64,000 bases of DNA from JACCXG01 sp963785755 (GCA_963785755.1 CAWAXG010000013.1:186001-250000); one strand, 5' to 3'; positions 45,578-55,646 are shown, numbered from the stretch's first letter. The notes: generated by a model not told the origin, from the sequence alone. Translations and numbers: made by a program.

Positions 45578-47575
45578 TCAGGTGCGATTTCGCGCCGTGG
45601 CCAGAGCGCCAATGTAAAAAGCCGCCACGAGAGCCAGCAGGAGACTGAATCCAGTAATGAGGGAGAGGTATTCGGCGACTCCGCCAACCATCGCGCCGAG
45701 GAGGTTGGTGCCGAAATCGCGGGGCAGCGAGGTCGAGCGTTTGATGGCGGAGCCGAACAGCAGGCCGGCGCACAGGATCGGGCTGAACATCAGGACGGCA
45801 TAGAACATCGACTCGGCGGCGCGGCTCTCGAACGTCACGCGGCCGACCGGGATCAGCACGTTGAGCGCCAGCAGCCCGATCAGGACGGCGCCGACGAGCC
45901 ATCGGCGGCGAATCTCCACTCGCGACACAATGAAGTTCGCGGCGAGCGCCATGCTCAGCACGGCGGCAATCGCCAGCGAGGCCACCACCCAGGTCGAGCC
46001 CCACAGCAGCGCGAACTGGATGATCGCCTTCGTTTCGAGCAGCATGAATCCCGCACCGAGGAAGAAGAACTCCCAGGACCAGGCGCCACGCTGCCCGCGC
46101 AGCGTCCACAGCACGGCTCCGGCCGAGACGGCGAGAATGAGCGCTAGCGCGGCGAGGTAGTGCCGGGGCACGTGTCGCGTGTGGAGATACAGGAACGGCC
46201 AGTCGTCCGTGGCCGGTTCGACAGAGGCGTCGCGCACGTGGATGCGCGCGGGGCTCGGCTCGGACGACTGGTTGTACGCGGCGACGCGGTCGGGCACGAC
46301 CGGATCGCTCGTCAGCGTCGCCAGGCGCGGACCGGCCAGAATCACGCCGAGATACGCGCGCGCTTCGTGGACGTGTACCCGCGGCTCGCTCTCGAAGCCT
46401 CTCGCGGCAATATTGGCGAGCCGGTCCACCAGCCACTTCTCGCGGAAGTAGTTGTAGACGACGAGCAGACCGTCGGGCTCGAGCCGATCGCGGACCGCGC
46501 GGAACGATTCCTCGGTGAACATGTAGCTCTCGAGCCGGACGCCCGAGAAGCTCGACTGCAGCGTCAGCGAATCGATCAGCGCGAACACCACCAGGTCGTA
46601 TTTTTTCCGCGTCGTCCGCAGGAAATGCCGCGCGTCGTCGTTGATCACCGTGACGCGAGGATCGTCATACGGGTGATCGGGATGGAGCTGCCGGCCGAGC
46701 CGGATGATGGTGGGGTCGATCTCCACGGCATCGACATGCCTGGCGCCATGCGCCAATGCGGCGGCGACGTCGGTGCCGGATCCCGCGCCGAGAATCAGCA
46801 CGTTCTCGAACGTGTCACCAAACGCCGTGTACGGCCATGTGTAGAAGTATTCCTTGTGCGCGACCGGGGCCATCGACTGGTGAAAGATGTTGTTCACCTC
46901 GATGACGGTGTCAGCGCCCTCCTGGCCGACCGTGATTTTGTAGTACGGCGACCAGAGCGCGCCGCGCGCCATGATCTGGACGAGCACGAGCGCGACCGCC
47001 AGGAGCGCGATGTCGACCACGATGGCCGCGCGCGCCACGGGCCGGCGCGGGACAGGCCGAGCGTTCTCGGGGCCCGCGGCCACGACACCTGCAGCGGGCT
47101 CGGGCAGAATGAGCAGCGGAATCGCCGCCGCAAACGCGATCGCAAACCAGACGACCGGCGACAACTCGAGCCACGAAATCAGCCCGAACGCCGCCACTCC
47201 GGCCAGACTCCCGGCGACGTTCAACGTGTAGCCCCTGAGCGGCGCCACAGGCGCCATCTCGCGCGCCATGCGCTGCGCCGCCGTCGCAAGCAGCGCCGCG
47301 ACCGCTACGAACAGCAGCGGTAACAACAACGTGGTCTCGACGGCGACGACCGGTTCCGCGGTGCCGCTGGTGAAATAGATGCTGCCGGACGTCGGCAGCG
47401 CGACCTCGAGCCGGAACTCGTAGACCACGCCGATGACCGCGGCGGTCAGCACCGGAAACCACGCGAACAACCGCACCCGGGCCGGCGCCAGCAGGCAGCC
47501 GACCCCGATGCCGAGAAAGCTCGCGAGCAGGATGAAATTGGAAAAGTACGCGAGCAGCCGGATGTAAGCAGGCAT
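45578..47575 (-). CDS. Membrane protein with spermidine-synthase-like methyltransferase fold (665 aa or longer)
   Basis: Membrane segments at the N-terminus (about six) and C-terminus (about seven) flank a Rossmann domain with VLILGAGSGTDVAAAL, VDAVEIDPTIIRLG, VINDDARHFLRTT and DLVVFALIDSLT, the spermidine synthase/SAM-binding pattern. Members of this fused family are of unknown function. ATG 47575 is internal to the conserved region: the frame continues upstream with a good membrane helix (LLIFLASFLVLFVEIALIRW) to about 47652 but has no ATG, GTG or TTG before the repeat element begins. The true start is therefore unclear or lost. Confidence 0.8.
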   Translation of the reverse strand: MPAYIRLLAYFSNFILLASFLGIGVGCLLAPARVRLFAWFPVLTAAVIGVVYEFRLEVALPTSGSIYFTSGTAEPVVAVETTLLLPLLFVAVAALLATAAQRMAREMAPVAPLRGYTLNVAGSLAGVAAFGLISWLELSPVVWFAIAFAAAIPLLILPEPAAGVVAAGPENARPVPRRPVARAAIVVDIALLAVALVLVQIMARGALWSPYYKITVGQEGADTVIEVNNIFHQSMAPVAHKEYFYTWPYTAFGDTFENVLILGAGSGTDVAAALAHGARHVDAVEIDPTIIRLGRQLHPDHPYDDPRVTVINDDARHFLRTTRKKYDLVVFALIDSLTLQSSFSGVRLESYMFTEESFRAVRDRLEPDGLLVVYNYFREKWLVDRLANIAARGFESEPRVHVHEARAYLGVILAGPRLATLTSDPVVPDRVAAYNQSSEPSPARIHVRDASVEPATDDWPFLYLHTRHVPRHYLAALALILAVSAGAVLWTLRGQRGAWSWEFFFLGAGFMLLETKAIIQFALLWGSTWVVASLAIAAVLSMALAANFIVSRVEIRRRWLVGAVLIGLLALNVLIPVGRVTFESRAAESMFYAVLMFSPILCAGLLFGSAIKRSTSLPRDFGTNLLGAMVGGVAEYLSLITGFSLLLALVAAFYIGALATARNRT

Positions 47576-47651
47576 CCAGCGAATGAGGGCGATTTCGACG
47601 AAAAGAACCAGGAACGAGGCGAGGAATATCAGCAGAGTGGCACCGATGAAT

Positions 47652-47826
47652 GGTTCAAAGGTTCAGGGGTTCAGAGGTCAGGGGTTCGGGTTCAAAGGTT
47701 CAGGAGTTCAAGGTTCAAGAGGGTTCAAGGGTTCAGAGGTTCACGTCGGTTCAGGATCGAGCCTCCGAACGTCTGAACTCCTGAACCCGAACCCATGAAC
47801 CCTTGAACCCTTGAACCCCTGAACCC
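47652..47826. repeat. GGTTCA-type inverted repeat element
   Basis: The left part (47652-47750) is a run of GGTTCAGG, GGTTCAAAG and similar units; the right part (about 47775-47826) is the complement, CCTGAACCC and CCTTGAACCC units. The two arms can pair around a short spacer. It fills the space between the start region of the spermidine-synthase-like gene and the end of the azurin-like gene. Confidence 0.85.
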
Positions 47827-47832
47827 ACAGAG

Positions 47833-48379
47833 TTACTTAACGGTCAGCGTCCCCCGCATCTGTGCCTGGAAGTGACCAGGGAACGAGCAGAGATACGTGT
47901 AGTCGCCAGGAGCGGTCGGCGCCTTGAACGTGACTTCGACCGTCTCTCCCGCGCCCGCGAGGGTTGTGTTCGCGATGATCTGCGCCTTCATCTCGGGGGG
48001 AATGAAGTCGGTCGTCCGGGCAAGGGCGGCGGCGTTGACGAACTTCAGCGTGTCCGCGGCCTTGGCGAGGAGCACGAAGTTGTGCGCCATCGCGATCTTC
48101 GGCATGGCGCCCTTCGACATCAGCCGGACCCGGATCTGCTCGCCAGGCTTGGCCGCGATCGTCTGCACGCTGAACTTCATGTCGTCGGTGCCGATGATTT
48201 CGACCGTGCGGACGCCTTTGGCGTCAGGCTTGGCGGCAGCGCCGGCGGGTGGCGGCGGCACTTTCTTATCGGCGGTCTGCACGGCGGACGACGCGAGATT
48301 TCGGCGTCGCCGGGGTCTGCGCCAACGCGACGAGCGGCGCCGACGCTATCAGAATCGAAGCAAGCCAGGGCTGGTACAT
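47833..48379 (-). CDS. Azurin-like cupredoxin, frame break after the signal peptide
   Basis: The body (to 47833) is a type I copper protein: DDMKFSVQTIAAKPGEQI, MAHNFVLLAKAADTL with the first His ligand, and LCSFPGHFQAQMRGTLTV with Cys, His and Met ligands. The signal peptide (MYQPWLASILIASAPLVALA) starts at ATG 48379, with GAGG upstream, but is in another frame; an indel near 48300 would join ATPKS to ASSAVQTADKK. Joined length about 180 aa. A periplasmic electron carrier. The same ligand pattern ends the ThuA fusion protein. Confidence 0.85.
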
Positions 48380-48452
48380 GTCAGGTCCTCGTTGAAACGT
48401 CCGGCCACCAAGGCCGGAACCCAGTGATACGGAGTTGGTGCGAATCGGGGGA

Positions 48453-49514
48453 CTACGCCGGCCATTCGAGTGTCTCCGGGATGGCCGAAGCGGCGTCGGA
48501 GACACACCAATATTCTACGCTGACCCGTGAGGCCGCCGGTATCCACAGGTACGCCGGCGTGTCGAACAGCCTTCCACGATCGACCATTTGCCGGCGTGAT
48601 TCGGGGAACGGCGAGACGCCGAATTCCATGCCGCGCGTGATCGTCTCGCCGTTCCAGGGCGCGTGCGTCCGGCTCAGGTTTTCTTCCCAGATCCCGAGCC
48701 AGGGAAAGTCCTCGCGCCGCCAGACGTAGCCGAAGACGAGCTTGACGTCCGGCGAAAACGCCAGGAAGAACGCGTGCGGCCGCGCCGGGTCCATCAGGTG
48801 AGCGGTATAGGCGCTCGAGACGGGAGCATTCGTATAGACGCGCAGGTCGGCCGTTCCGCCATCGATTCGGGGGGCGTCGGGCCAGTCGAAGTCCGCCGCC
48901 GGGCGCAGGTAACTCGCCGTGCCGAATTCGCTCTCGTAAACGCGGGAGCGTCCGGCGGAGGCTCGGAACTCCGTCACGCCCTTACGCAGAAACGGCGGCC
49001 CGAGCGTGACGTGCTGGGTCCAGCCGACAGGCCGATCCGTGCCCCCGAGGTTGTACACGCTCTCGCGAACCCGGACGCGCCGGCCTCGCAGTTCGATGCG
49101 CCGCTCGACCTGCAGTTCGGCCAGGGGGAGGTGCGCGTTCATCACGAGCTCGTCGCCCCGTTCGTGGACGTGGATGTCGTAGCTGACGAGCGACGCTTCG
49201 CCATGGACCGGCAGCCCGACGGCCGCTTCCTGCTCAGACGGCCCGCCGAAGATGTCGAGACAGAGGTTGTGCCCCATGATCCCGGCGAGCAGATTGGCAT
49301 CCACGTCGGCGCCATACCGATCGCGCCGCGCGCGGCCGAAACTGGATGGCTCGAGCGACGGCCATGGCGGTGTCCACAGCGGATTCACGCCGGCGGCCTT
49401 GTCGTGGATCTCGGCGATGTGACCGCCTTCGACCAGAACGGTGACGCGAAGATCGTCGTTCTCAATCGTCGAGGCGCGGCGGCCGCGATAGCTCGTTGAC
49501 ATGGACGTTGTCAT
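48453..49514 (-). CDS. Aldose-epimerase-like (galactose mutarotase fold) protein (353 aa)
   Basis: A beta-rich protein beginning IENDDLRVTVLVEGGHIAEI, with HGEASLVSYDIHVHERGDEL, ELQVERRIELRGRRVRVRES and VGWTQHVTLGPPFL, the pattern of DUF4432/aldose 1-epimerase-like proteins. His in HGE and in TQHVTLG are candidate catalytic residues. No signal peptide, so cytoplasmic. ATG 49514 or 49502 may be the start. It is divergent from the cupin isomerase gene at 49796. Its substrate is probably a sugar or uronate. Confidence 0.8.
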   Translation of the reverse strand: MTTSMSTSYRGRRASTIENDDLRVTVLVEGGHIAEIHDKAAGVNPLWTPPWPSLEPSSFGRARRDRYGADVDANLLAGIMGHNLCLDIFGGPSEQEAAVGLPVHGEASLVSYDIHVHERGDELVMNAHLPLAELQVERRIELRGRRVRVRESVYNLGGTDRPVGWTQHVTLGPPFLRKGVTEFRASAGRSRVYESEFGTASYLRPAADFDWPDAPRIDGGTADLRVYTNAPVSSAYTAHLMDPARPHAFFLAFSPDVKLVFGYVWRREDFPWLGIWEENLSRTHAPWNGETITRGMEFGVSPFPESRRQMVDRGRLFDTPAYLWIPAASRVSVEYWCVSDAASAIPETLEWPA

Positions 49515-49645
49515 CGGCGGCTATTCTATGCGGGCGAGTCATGAAGGTCTGGGCACGCATCCAGCCGATCGCCCATCGAGCGGGCATTTCGCGGCGCGCA
49601 ACCCGCGCAATCGCCAGCAGATCCCCGGAAACCGTGCCGCGCGCG

Positions 49646-49699
49646 TTTGCCTGTCCCTCTTGCCTGTCCCCTTTGCCTGTCCCCCTTGCCGGTCCCCCC
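49646..49699. repeat. Tandem TTGCCTGTCCC repeat, copy B
   Basis: Four units of TTGCCTGTCCC (the last as TTGCCGGTCCC) with changing linkers, in the divergent region between the aldose-epimerase-like gene and the cupin gene. Same unit and strand as the array at 39189-39240. Confidence 0.8.
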
Positions 49700-49795
49700 T
49701 GCGGCACCCACGCGTTCTGCAGGTCGAAATGCTCTTGAACTGCTGCCGTCCGGAAAGGTATCGTCCGGCGTCTTTTTCACGAGGATTCTCAATCG

Positions 49796-51265
49796 ATGAT
49801 CAAGCGTTCCGAGGTTCAGGAAGCACTCGATGCCGGCGGCGGTCTGCTCCGCCTGGAGCCGAGCTGGGTGCCGCGGTCCTTCATGGTCCCGGGCCGTCGT
49901 CTCAAGCTTCATCCGGACGACGTCTATGCGCTCGGCGGCCACCGCGGCGGCATCAACGAGAGGTGGTTCTCCTCGACCACCAATGCGGACAACGGCCCGG
50001 GCACGCCAGCCGACGAAGGGCTCAGCTACGTGCGCCGGTCCAGCGGCGCGAGGTTCCTGCTCAAGGACGCCGTCGACCAGGCGGGCGATCTGCTGCTCGG
50101 CAAAGCGGTCATGGAACGGGAGAAGGGCTGGAATCTGTTGTGCAAGTTCTTCGACAACCTCGGCGCGATTCCGCACCACATGCACCAAAGCGACGAGCAG
50201 GCCAGGCTGCTCGGCCGGAAGGGCAAGCCGGAGGCGTACTACTTCCCGCCGCAGTACAACGAGACGTTCAACGCCTTCCCCTATACGTTCATGGGCCTCG
50301 AGCCGGGCACGACCAAAGCCGACGTGCGCCGGTGCCTGGAGAACTGGAACCGCGGTGACAACGGCATCACCTTCCTCTCGAAGGCCTATCGACTCGAACC
50401 GGGCACCGGCTGGCAGATCAATCCACGGATCCTTCACGCGCCCGGCTCGCTCGTGACCTACGAGCCGCAGGTGAACAGCGATGTGTTCGCGATGTACCAG
50501 TCAGAGGTCGACGGCCGGATCGTGCCGTGGGATCTGCTCGTCAAGGATGTCCTGCCCCAGCACCACACGGATCTCGACTACATCGTCGAGATGCTCGACT
50601 GGGACGCGAACGTCAACCCGAGCTTCGGCGCCGACAACCGGGTCTTCCCGAAGCACGTGAAGAGCGCCGCGGCGGGCGCCGACGACGGATATCAGGAGTT
50701 GTGGGTGTGCTACGGCACGCAGTGGTACTCGGCAAAGGAACTGACCGTTCAGCCGAAGCGCACCGTCACGGTCAAGGACGGCGCCGCGTACGGCATCATC
50801 GTCACCCAGGGCTACGGCCGGTTCGGCAAGCTGGCCGTGTCGACGCCGTCGATGATCCGCTTCGGCCAGTCGACGGAGGACGAGCTCTTCGTGTCAGCCG
50901 ACGCGGCGGCCAACGGCGTGACGATCGAGAATCTCAGTGAATCGGATCCGCTCGTGCTGCTGAAGCATTTTGGGCCGGGAAATCCGGATGCCGAGGGGTT
51001 GCGGCGAAGAAGTAGTAGTGGCGAGCTTGAATGGCATAGAGGGGTAATTCGGAACGCCATGTTCGCATTTCTTAGTGCGCGTGGGGCCCCACCCCCACGC
51101 GCTTTACGCGCTTCGCGCGACGCCCTTCGGGCTTGCCGCCGCTTCGCGGCGGCCTGGAGCCCTTCGAAGAGGCAACCGGCCGGAGGCCGGTCTTCGCCTG
51201 GGGGTGGGGCCCCAGGCGAGCTCGCGGGGGTGGGGCCCCGAGAGCAACACGAAAAAGCAGACTGA
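49796..51265 (+). CDS. Cupin sugar isomerase-like protein with a repeat-derived C-terminal tail
   Basis: A class I mannose-6-phosphate-isomerase-like cupin: GAIPHHMHQSDEQARLLG and KPEAYYFPPQYNETFNAFPY carry the His/Gln/Glu metal ligands, RILHAPGSLVTYEPQ the third part, and YGTQWYSAKELTVQPKRT starts a second cupin domain. Conserved sequence ends about LLKHFGPGNPDAEGL (near 51000). The remaining 85 codons are low complexity (RRSSSG, GAPPPRALRASRDALRACRR) and run through the GC-rich repeat element at 51075-51240, so the natural stop was probably lost or shifted. ATG 49796 begins MIKRSEVQEALDAGG. No signal peptide. Confidence 0.82.
   Translation: MIKRSEVQEALDAGGGLLRLEPSWVPRSFMVPGRRLKLHPDDVYALGGHRGGINERWFSSTTNADNGPGTPADEGLSYVRRSSGARFLLKDAVDQAGDLLLGKAVMEREKGWNLLCKFFDNLGAIPHHMHQSDEQARLLGRKGKPEAYYFPPQYNETFNAFPYTFMGLEPGTTKADVRRCLENWNRGDNGITFLSKAYRLEPGTGWQINPRILHAPGSLVTYEPQVNSDVFAMYQSEVDGRIVPWDLLVKDVLPQHHTDLDYIVEMLDWDANVNPSFGADNRVFPKHVKSAAAGADDGYQELWVCYGTQWYSAKELTVQPKRTVTVKDGAAYGIIVTQGYGRFGKLAVSTPSMIRFGQSTEDELFVSADAAANGVTIENLSESDPLVLLKHFGPGNPDAEGLRRRSSSGELEWHRGVIRNAMFAFLSARGAPPPRALRASRDALRACRRFAAAWSPSKRQPAGGRSSPGGGAPGELAGVGPREQHEKAD
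51075..51240. repeat. GTGGGGCCCCAC-type GC-rich hairpin element, copy A
   Basis: Contains three GGGGCCCC hairpins plus GCGCGAAGCGCG-like ones (CGCGCTTCGCGCG, CCGCCGCTTCGCGGCGG, GGCCGGAGGCCGG). The outer 27-28 bases (51075-51102) are, in reverse complement, the same as 52461-52487. It overlaps the 3' end of the cupin frame. Confidence 0.8.
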
Positions 51266-51301
51266 GAGTTGATAGCAACCAGACGCAGAAAAAATACAAA
51301 C

Positions 51302-52342
<1,041 letters not shown>

Positions 52343-52410
52343 GTGGATCTAGACGGGACTGGGGACTCGGGGCTTGGGACTGGGAGCGTACGCGGCATTC
52401 GGGACGGTAG

Positions 52411-52490
52411 GCTGCGCCGAAGGCGCGGCAAGGCCAAAGGCCGTCGCGCGAAGCGCGTGAGCGCGTGGGGGTGGGGCCCCACGCGCATCA
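52411..52490. repeat. GTGGGGCCCCAC-type GC-rich hairpin element, copy B
   Basis: Inverted and shorter copy of the element at 51075: GCGCGTGGGGGTGGGGCCCC with ACGCGCA (52461-52487) preceded by GTCGCGCGAAGCGCGTGAGC and by GCCGAAGGCGCGGC hairpins. Similarity to copy A continues a little beyond the hairpin (AAATGC). Together the two copies flank the TIM-barrel gene. Confidence 0.8.
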
Positions 52491-52527
52491 AAAAATGCAG
52501 ACACGCTGCTACTAATCACACATAGCT

Positions 52528-53676
52528 ATGAAAACACTAAATATCGGCTTGGTCGGCTACGGCTTCATGGGGCGCACGCACTCCAACGCGTTTCATCAGG
52601 CGCCCCGCTACTTCGATCTGCCCTATCGGCCGGTGCTCAAGGCCGTGGCCGCGCGCAATGAAGAGCGGGTCAAGAAGTTCGCCGCGAACTGGGGCTACGA
52701 GTCGTACGAGACCGACTGGCGGAAGCTCGTCGAGCGCAAGGACATCGACGTGGTCGACATCGCCAGCCCGAACGACACCCACCAGGAGATCGCGATAGCG
52801 GCGGCCAGGGCCGGCAAGATGGTGATGTGCGAGAAGCCGCTCGGGCGTACGGCCACGGAAGCCGAAGCGATGGTGGCGGCGGTGGAATCCGCGGGCGTCC
52901 CGAACACGGTCTGGTACAACTACCGGCGAGTTCCGGCGGTCACCCTGATCAAGCAGCTGCTCGACGAGGGGAAGCTCGGCCGCATCTTCCACTATCGCGC
53001 GAAATTCCTCCAGGACTGGACCATCTCCCAGGATCTGCCGCAGGGTGGTGAAGGGCTCTGGCGCCTCGACGTGGCGGTCGCCGGCAGCGGCGTGACCGGC
53101 GATCTGCTCGCGCACAACATCGACACCGCGCTCTGGCTGAACGGGCCGATTGCCGAAGTCTCGGCGATGACCGAAACGTTCATCAAGGAGCGCAAACACA
53201 ACCTGACCGGCAAGGTCGAACCGGTCGGCATCGACGATGCGAGCGCGGTGCTGTGCCGGTTCGAGAACGGCTCGCTTGCAACGTTCGAGGCGACGCGCTA
53301 CGCGCGCGGCCACAAGGCGCTCTACACGCTGGAGATCAACGGCGAGAAGGCGTCGGCATTCTGGGACCTGCACGATCTTCACCGGCTGCAGTACTTCGAT
53401 CACCGCGACGAAGGCCGCGTCCGCGGCTGGCGCAGCGTCCACATCACCGACGGCGATCAGCCCTACATGAAGCACTGGTGGGTGCCGGGCCTGCAAATCG
53501 GCTACGAGCACACGTTCATCCATCAGTTCGCGGATTTCGTCGAGGCGGCGGCCAAGAGCAAGAGCCTGCCGCCGACCTTCCGCGACGGGCTGGCGACCGA
53601 CTACGTCACCGACGCGATCCTGAAGTCAGCCAGAACGAGGCAGTGGGAGAAGGTGGGAGCGCCGGCCGGCGTCTGA
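52528..53676 (+). CDS. Gfo/Idh/MocA-family oxidoreductase (382 aa)
   Basis: Cytoplasmic Rossmann protein: MKTLNIGLVGYGFMGRTHSN, VVDIASPNDTHQEIAIAA, GKMVMCEKPLGRTATEAEAM with the catalytic EKP lysine, YNYRRVPAVTLIKQLL and SGVTGDLLAHNIDTALWL with the usual GD-x-x-x-H region. All parts are intact and length is typical. It lies 185 bases downstream of the TIM-barrel gene on the same strand. NAD(P)-dependent oxidation of a sugar, inositol or glycoside is the usual role. Confidence 0.93.
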   Translation: MKTLNIGLVGYGFMGRTHSNAFHQAPRYFDLPYRPVLKAVAARNEERVKKFAANWGYESYETDWRKLVERKDIDVVDIASPNDTHQEIAIAAARAGKMVMCEKPLGRTATEAEAMVAAVESAGVPNTVWYNYRRVPAVTLIKQLLDEGKLGRIFHYRAKFLQDWTISQDLPQGGEGLWRLDVAVAGSGVTGDLLAHNIDTALWLNGPIAEVSAMTETFIKERKHNLTGKVEPVGIDDASAVLCRFENGSLATFEATRYARGHKALYTLEINGEKASAFWDLHDLHRLQYFDHRDEGRVRGWRSVHITDGDQPYMKHWWVPGLQIGYEHTFIHQFADFVEAAAKSKSLPPTFRDGLATDYVTDAILKSARTRQWEKVGAPAGV

Positions 53677-53710
53677 TTCAGATCGTCTTCAAGAAGCTCT
53701 GAGAGGACGT

Positions 53711-53812
53711 CAACTTCCAATCTCCAACTCCCAACTCCCAAAGCGCTCAAGTCGATCGACTGAGCAGGCTTCGCCGGAGCGCGTGCGGAAGCGGGGGAGT
53801 TGGAAGTTGGAC
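53711..53812. repeat. GGGAGTT-type inverted repeat element, copy D
   Basis: Left arm CAACTTCCAATCTCCAAC and on (53711-53741), right arm GGGGGAGTTGGAAGTTGG (about 53794-53812). The spacer has AAGTCGATCGACTGAGC, close to the spacer core of copy B. It lies between two converging genes. Confidence 0.8.
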
Positions 53813-53825
53813 GTTTCTCACCCGG

Positions 53826-54674
53826 TCAGGCAAGCAGCTTTCGAAGAAAAGAGAGCCCATCCTCAGCGAGCGCATCCTGCGTCGGCGAGAACGACCGCCA
53901 GATCGCGGCGGCGCGGGCAATCGTCTTCACCTTGCTGGTGAACGATTCGATCACGACCGGACCGTCGTAGTTGATGGCTTTCAGCGCGTCGCGGACCTCG
54001 TGCCACGGCACGTGTCCCGAACCGGGCGCGCCGCGATCGTTCTCGCAGCCGTGCACGTGCTTCAATCTCGCGCCGGCCGCCCGCAGGGCCGCGCCGACCG
54101 AGCGTTCCTCGATGTTCATGTGGAACGTGTCGAGCAGGATGCCGCACGCCGGATGGCCGACCCGGTCGACGACCTCGATTGCCTGCTGCGCGAGGTTCAT
54201 GAAGCTCGTCTCGAAACGATTGAGCGGCTCGACGCAGAGCGTGACGCCGTGGTCGCCGGCGTAGGCCGACAGCTTCTTCAGCTGATCGACCAGGAGATCG
54301 GTGTCGCGCTTCCGCTCCTCGTCCGTGGACTGCCAGGTCCTGCCGACGGCGCTGTAGAGCGGCCCGACGACGTTCTCGGCCCCGACGGTCTTCGCCGCCT
54401 CGATGCAGTGCCGGACGTAGCTGACCCCGTTGTCGCGAATCGCTGCGTCCGAATGAATGAGGTCGCGATCCGGCCCCATCGCGGCGCAGACGCTGACCGC
54501 GAGCCCGTTGTCCCTGGCGATGGCCGCGGCGCGTCCGTAGTCGAGATCGCTCGTGCTCTCGATGCCGAACTCGATCAGGTCGAACCCCATCTTCTTGACT
54601 TTGGGCGCGAGCTTGCCGAACTCCTCGGTGTTGACCGGCGATGCCCACACCCACGCGTTGACGCCTAGTTGCAT
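53826..54674 (-). CDS. D-tagatose/D-psicose 3-epimerase-like TIM-barrel protein (282 aa)
   Basis: Family pattern is strong: MQLGVNAWVWASPVNTEEFG, LIEFGIESTSDLDYG, TLCVEPLNRFETSFMN with the catalytic metal-binding Glu, ILLDTFHMNIEERS with the Asp/His pair, LKHVHGCENDRGAPGSGHVP and VVIESFTSKV with the second Glu. These are the Glu-Asp-His-Glu metal set of ketose 3-epimerases. ATG 54674 follows a GGGGGG stretch at 12 bases; a TTG at 54683 is an alternative. Cytoplasmic. It is the last gene of a minus-strand group with the ThuA gene and transporter. Confidence 0.9.
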   Translation of the reverse strand: MQLGVNAWVWASPVNTEEFGKLAPKVKKMGFDLIEFGIESTSDLDYGRAAAIARDNGLAVSVCAAMGPDRDLIHSDAAIRDNGVSYVRHCIEAAKTVGAENVVGPLYSAVGRTWQSTDEERKRDTDLLVDQLKKLSAYAGDHGVTLCVEPLNRFETSFMNLAQQAIEVVDRVGHPACGILLDTFHMNIEERSVGAALRAAGARLKHVHGCENDRGAPGSGHVPWHEVRDALKAINYDGPVVIESFTSKVKTIARAAAIWRSFSPTQDALAEDGLSFLRKLLA

Positions 54675-54697
54675 TGCGATCAATCCCCCCTAGAAAA

Positions 54698-55612
54698 TTA
54701 GTTCCCGCCGCCGCGTTGGGGCTTCGGGTCGAGCCGCTCTTTCAGCTGCTCGTCCGTCACGCTGAACGTGACGCCGGTTCGCGGCACTTCGACCTTGGCG
54801 CTCCACAGCAGCGCGTTCAACGCGAGCTTCCGGAAGTTCTCGTCGGCGAAGTTCATGTGGAAGTGCCCGCCGGTGAACCCGACACCGCGGCCGCCGCCCG
54901 GCCGCTCGTACGCCCACATGACGACCGTTGGCTTTCCGGCCTTCGCGCGCACGTCCGGATTGCCGCTGTGCGGGCCGTCCGGCCGCGTCAGCGTATCCGG
55001 TCCGGGCACCGCGGTGAGGATCGGCGTCACGCCCTTCATGCCTTCGCGAAAGCGCATGTTGTAGTACCACTCATCCCGGACCTTGAACGGCTTGACGCCG
55101 CGCGTGATCGGATGCGTGGGCAGGCTGGTGAAGTCCGCATCCCAATGCGGATTGACCGAGTAATTGGTCTCGAAGTAGCCGCCGATCCAGTCGAGCATTT
55201 CCTTTCGCCCGGCTTCCGCCCCGGGCTCGACGCAGTAATGGAAGAACATCAGACCGGCGCCGCGGGCGGCAGCCTTCTGCAGCGCCGCGGTCCTTTCGGG
55301 TGACTGGAACGCGTAATGGCGGTTCCCGCCGGTGCAGAACATGAACACCGCATCGGCTTTGCCGATGAGCGACAGGTCCGTGGGGAAATCGTCGAAGTTC
55401 GTCGTCACCGTGACGCCGGAGACCTTGCCGAGCGCTTTCTGAAACAGGTGAACCGCCGCGTTGTGTTCGTGCTGCGCCGGGCCATGGCTCGGGCGATCCC
55501 CGATGAGCAGAATGTTCTTCGACTTCTGCGCCGAGATCATTGCCGGCGGCACCGCCAGCAGCGCCGCGGCGGCGAGAAGGGCTACGGCTGGCAACTGTAG
55601 TCGATGCGTCAT
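54698..55612 (-). CDS. Secreted ThuA-domain protein (304 aa)
   Basis: ATG 55612 (GGAGG eight bases upstream) opens a signal peptide (LPAVALLAAAALLAVPPA). The rest is a glutamine-amidotransferase-like ThuA domain: NILLIGDRPSHGPAQHEHNA, DAVFMFCTGGNRHYAF, AGLMFFHYCVEPGAEAGRK, HPITRGVKPFKVRDEWYYNM and GFTGGHFHMNFADENFRKL. The same type of domain begins the giant oxidoreductase at 38.9 kb. ThuA of rhizobia is needed for 3-keto-trehalose metabolism; the substrate here is unknown. It lies 23 bases upstream of the epimerase gene. Confidence 0.9.
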   Translation of the reverse strand: MTHRLQLPAVALLAAAALLAVPPAMISAQKSKNILLIGDRPSHGPAQHEHNAAVHLFQKALGKVSGVTVTTNFDDFPTDLSLIGKADAVFMFCTGGNRHYAFQSPERTAALQKAAARGAGLMFFHYCVEPGAEAGRKEMLDWIGGYFETNYSVNPHWDADFTSLPTHPITRGVKPFKVRDEWYYNMRFREGMKGVTPILTAVPGPDTLTRPDGPHSGNPDVRAKAGKPTVVMWAYERPGGGRGVGFTGGHFHMNFADENFRKLALNALLWSAKVEVPRTGVTFSVTDEQLKERLDPKPQRGGGN

Positions 55613-55646
55613 ATCTGTGGCCTCCGCGCGCGCGCCGGACCGCGCG

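Noticed and set aside
47652..47826. CRISPR array
   Set aside because: Units are only 6-9 bases, vary, have no unique spacers of constant length and form inverted arms; no cas genes are present.
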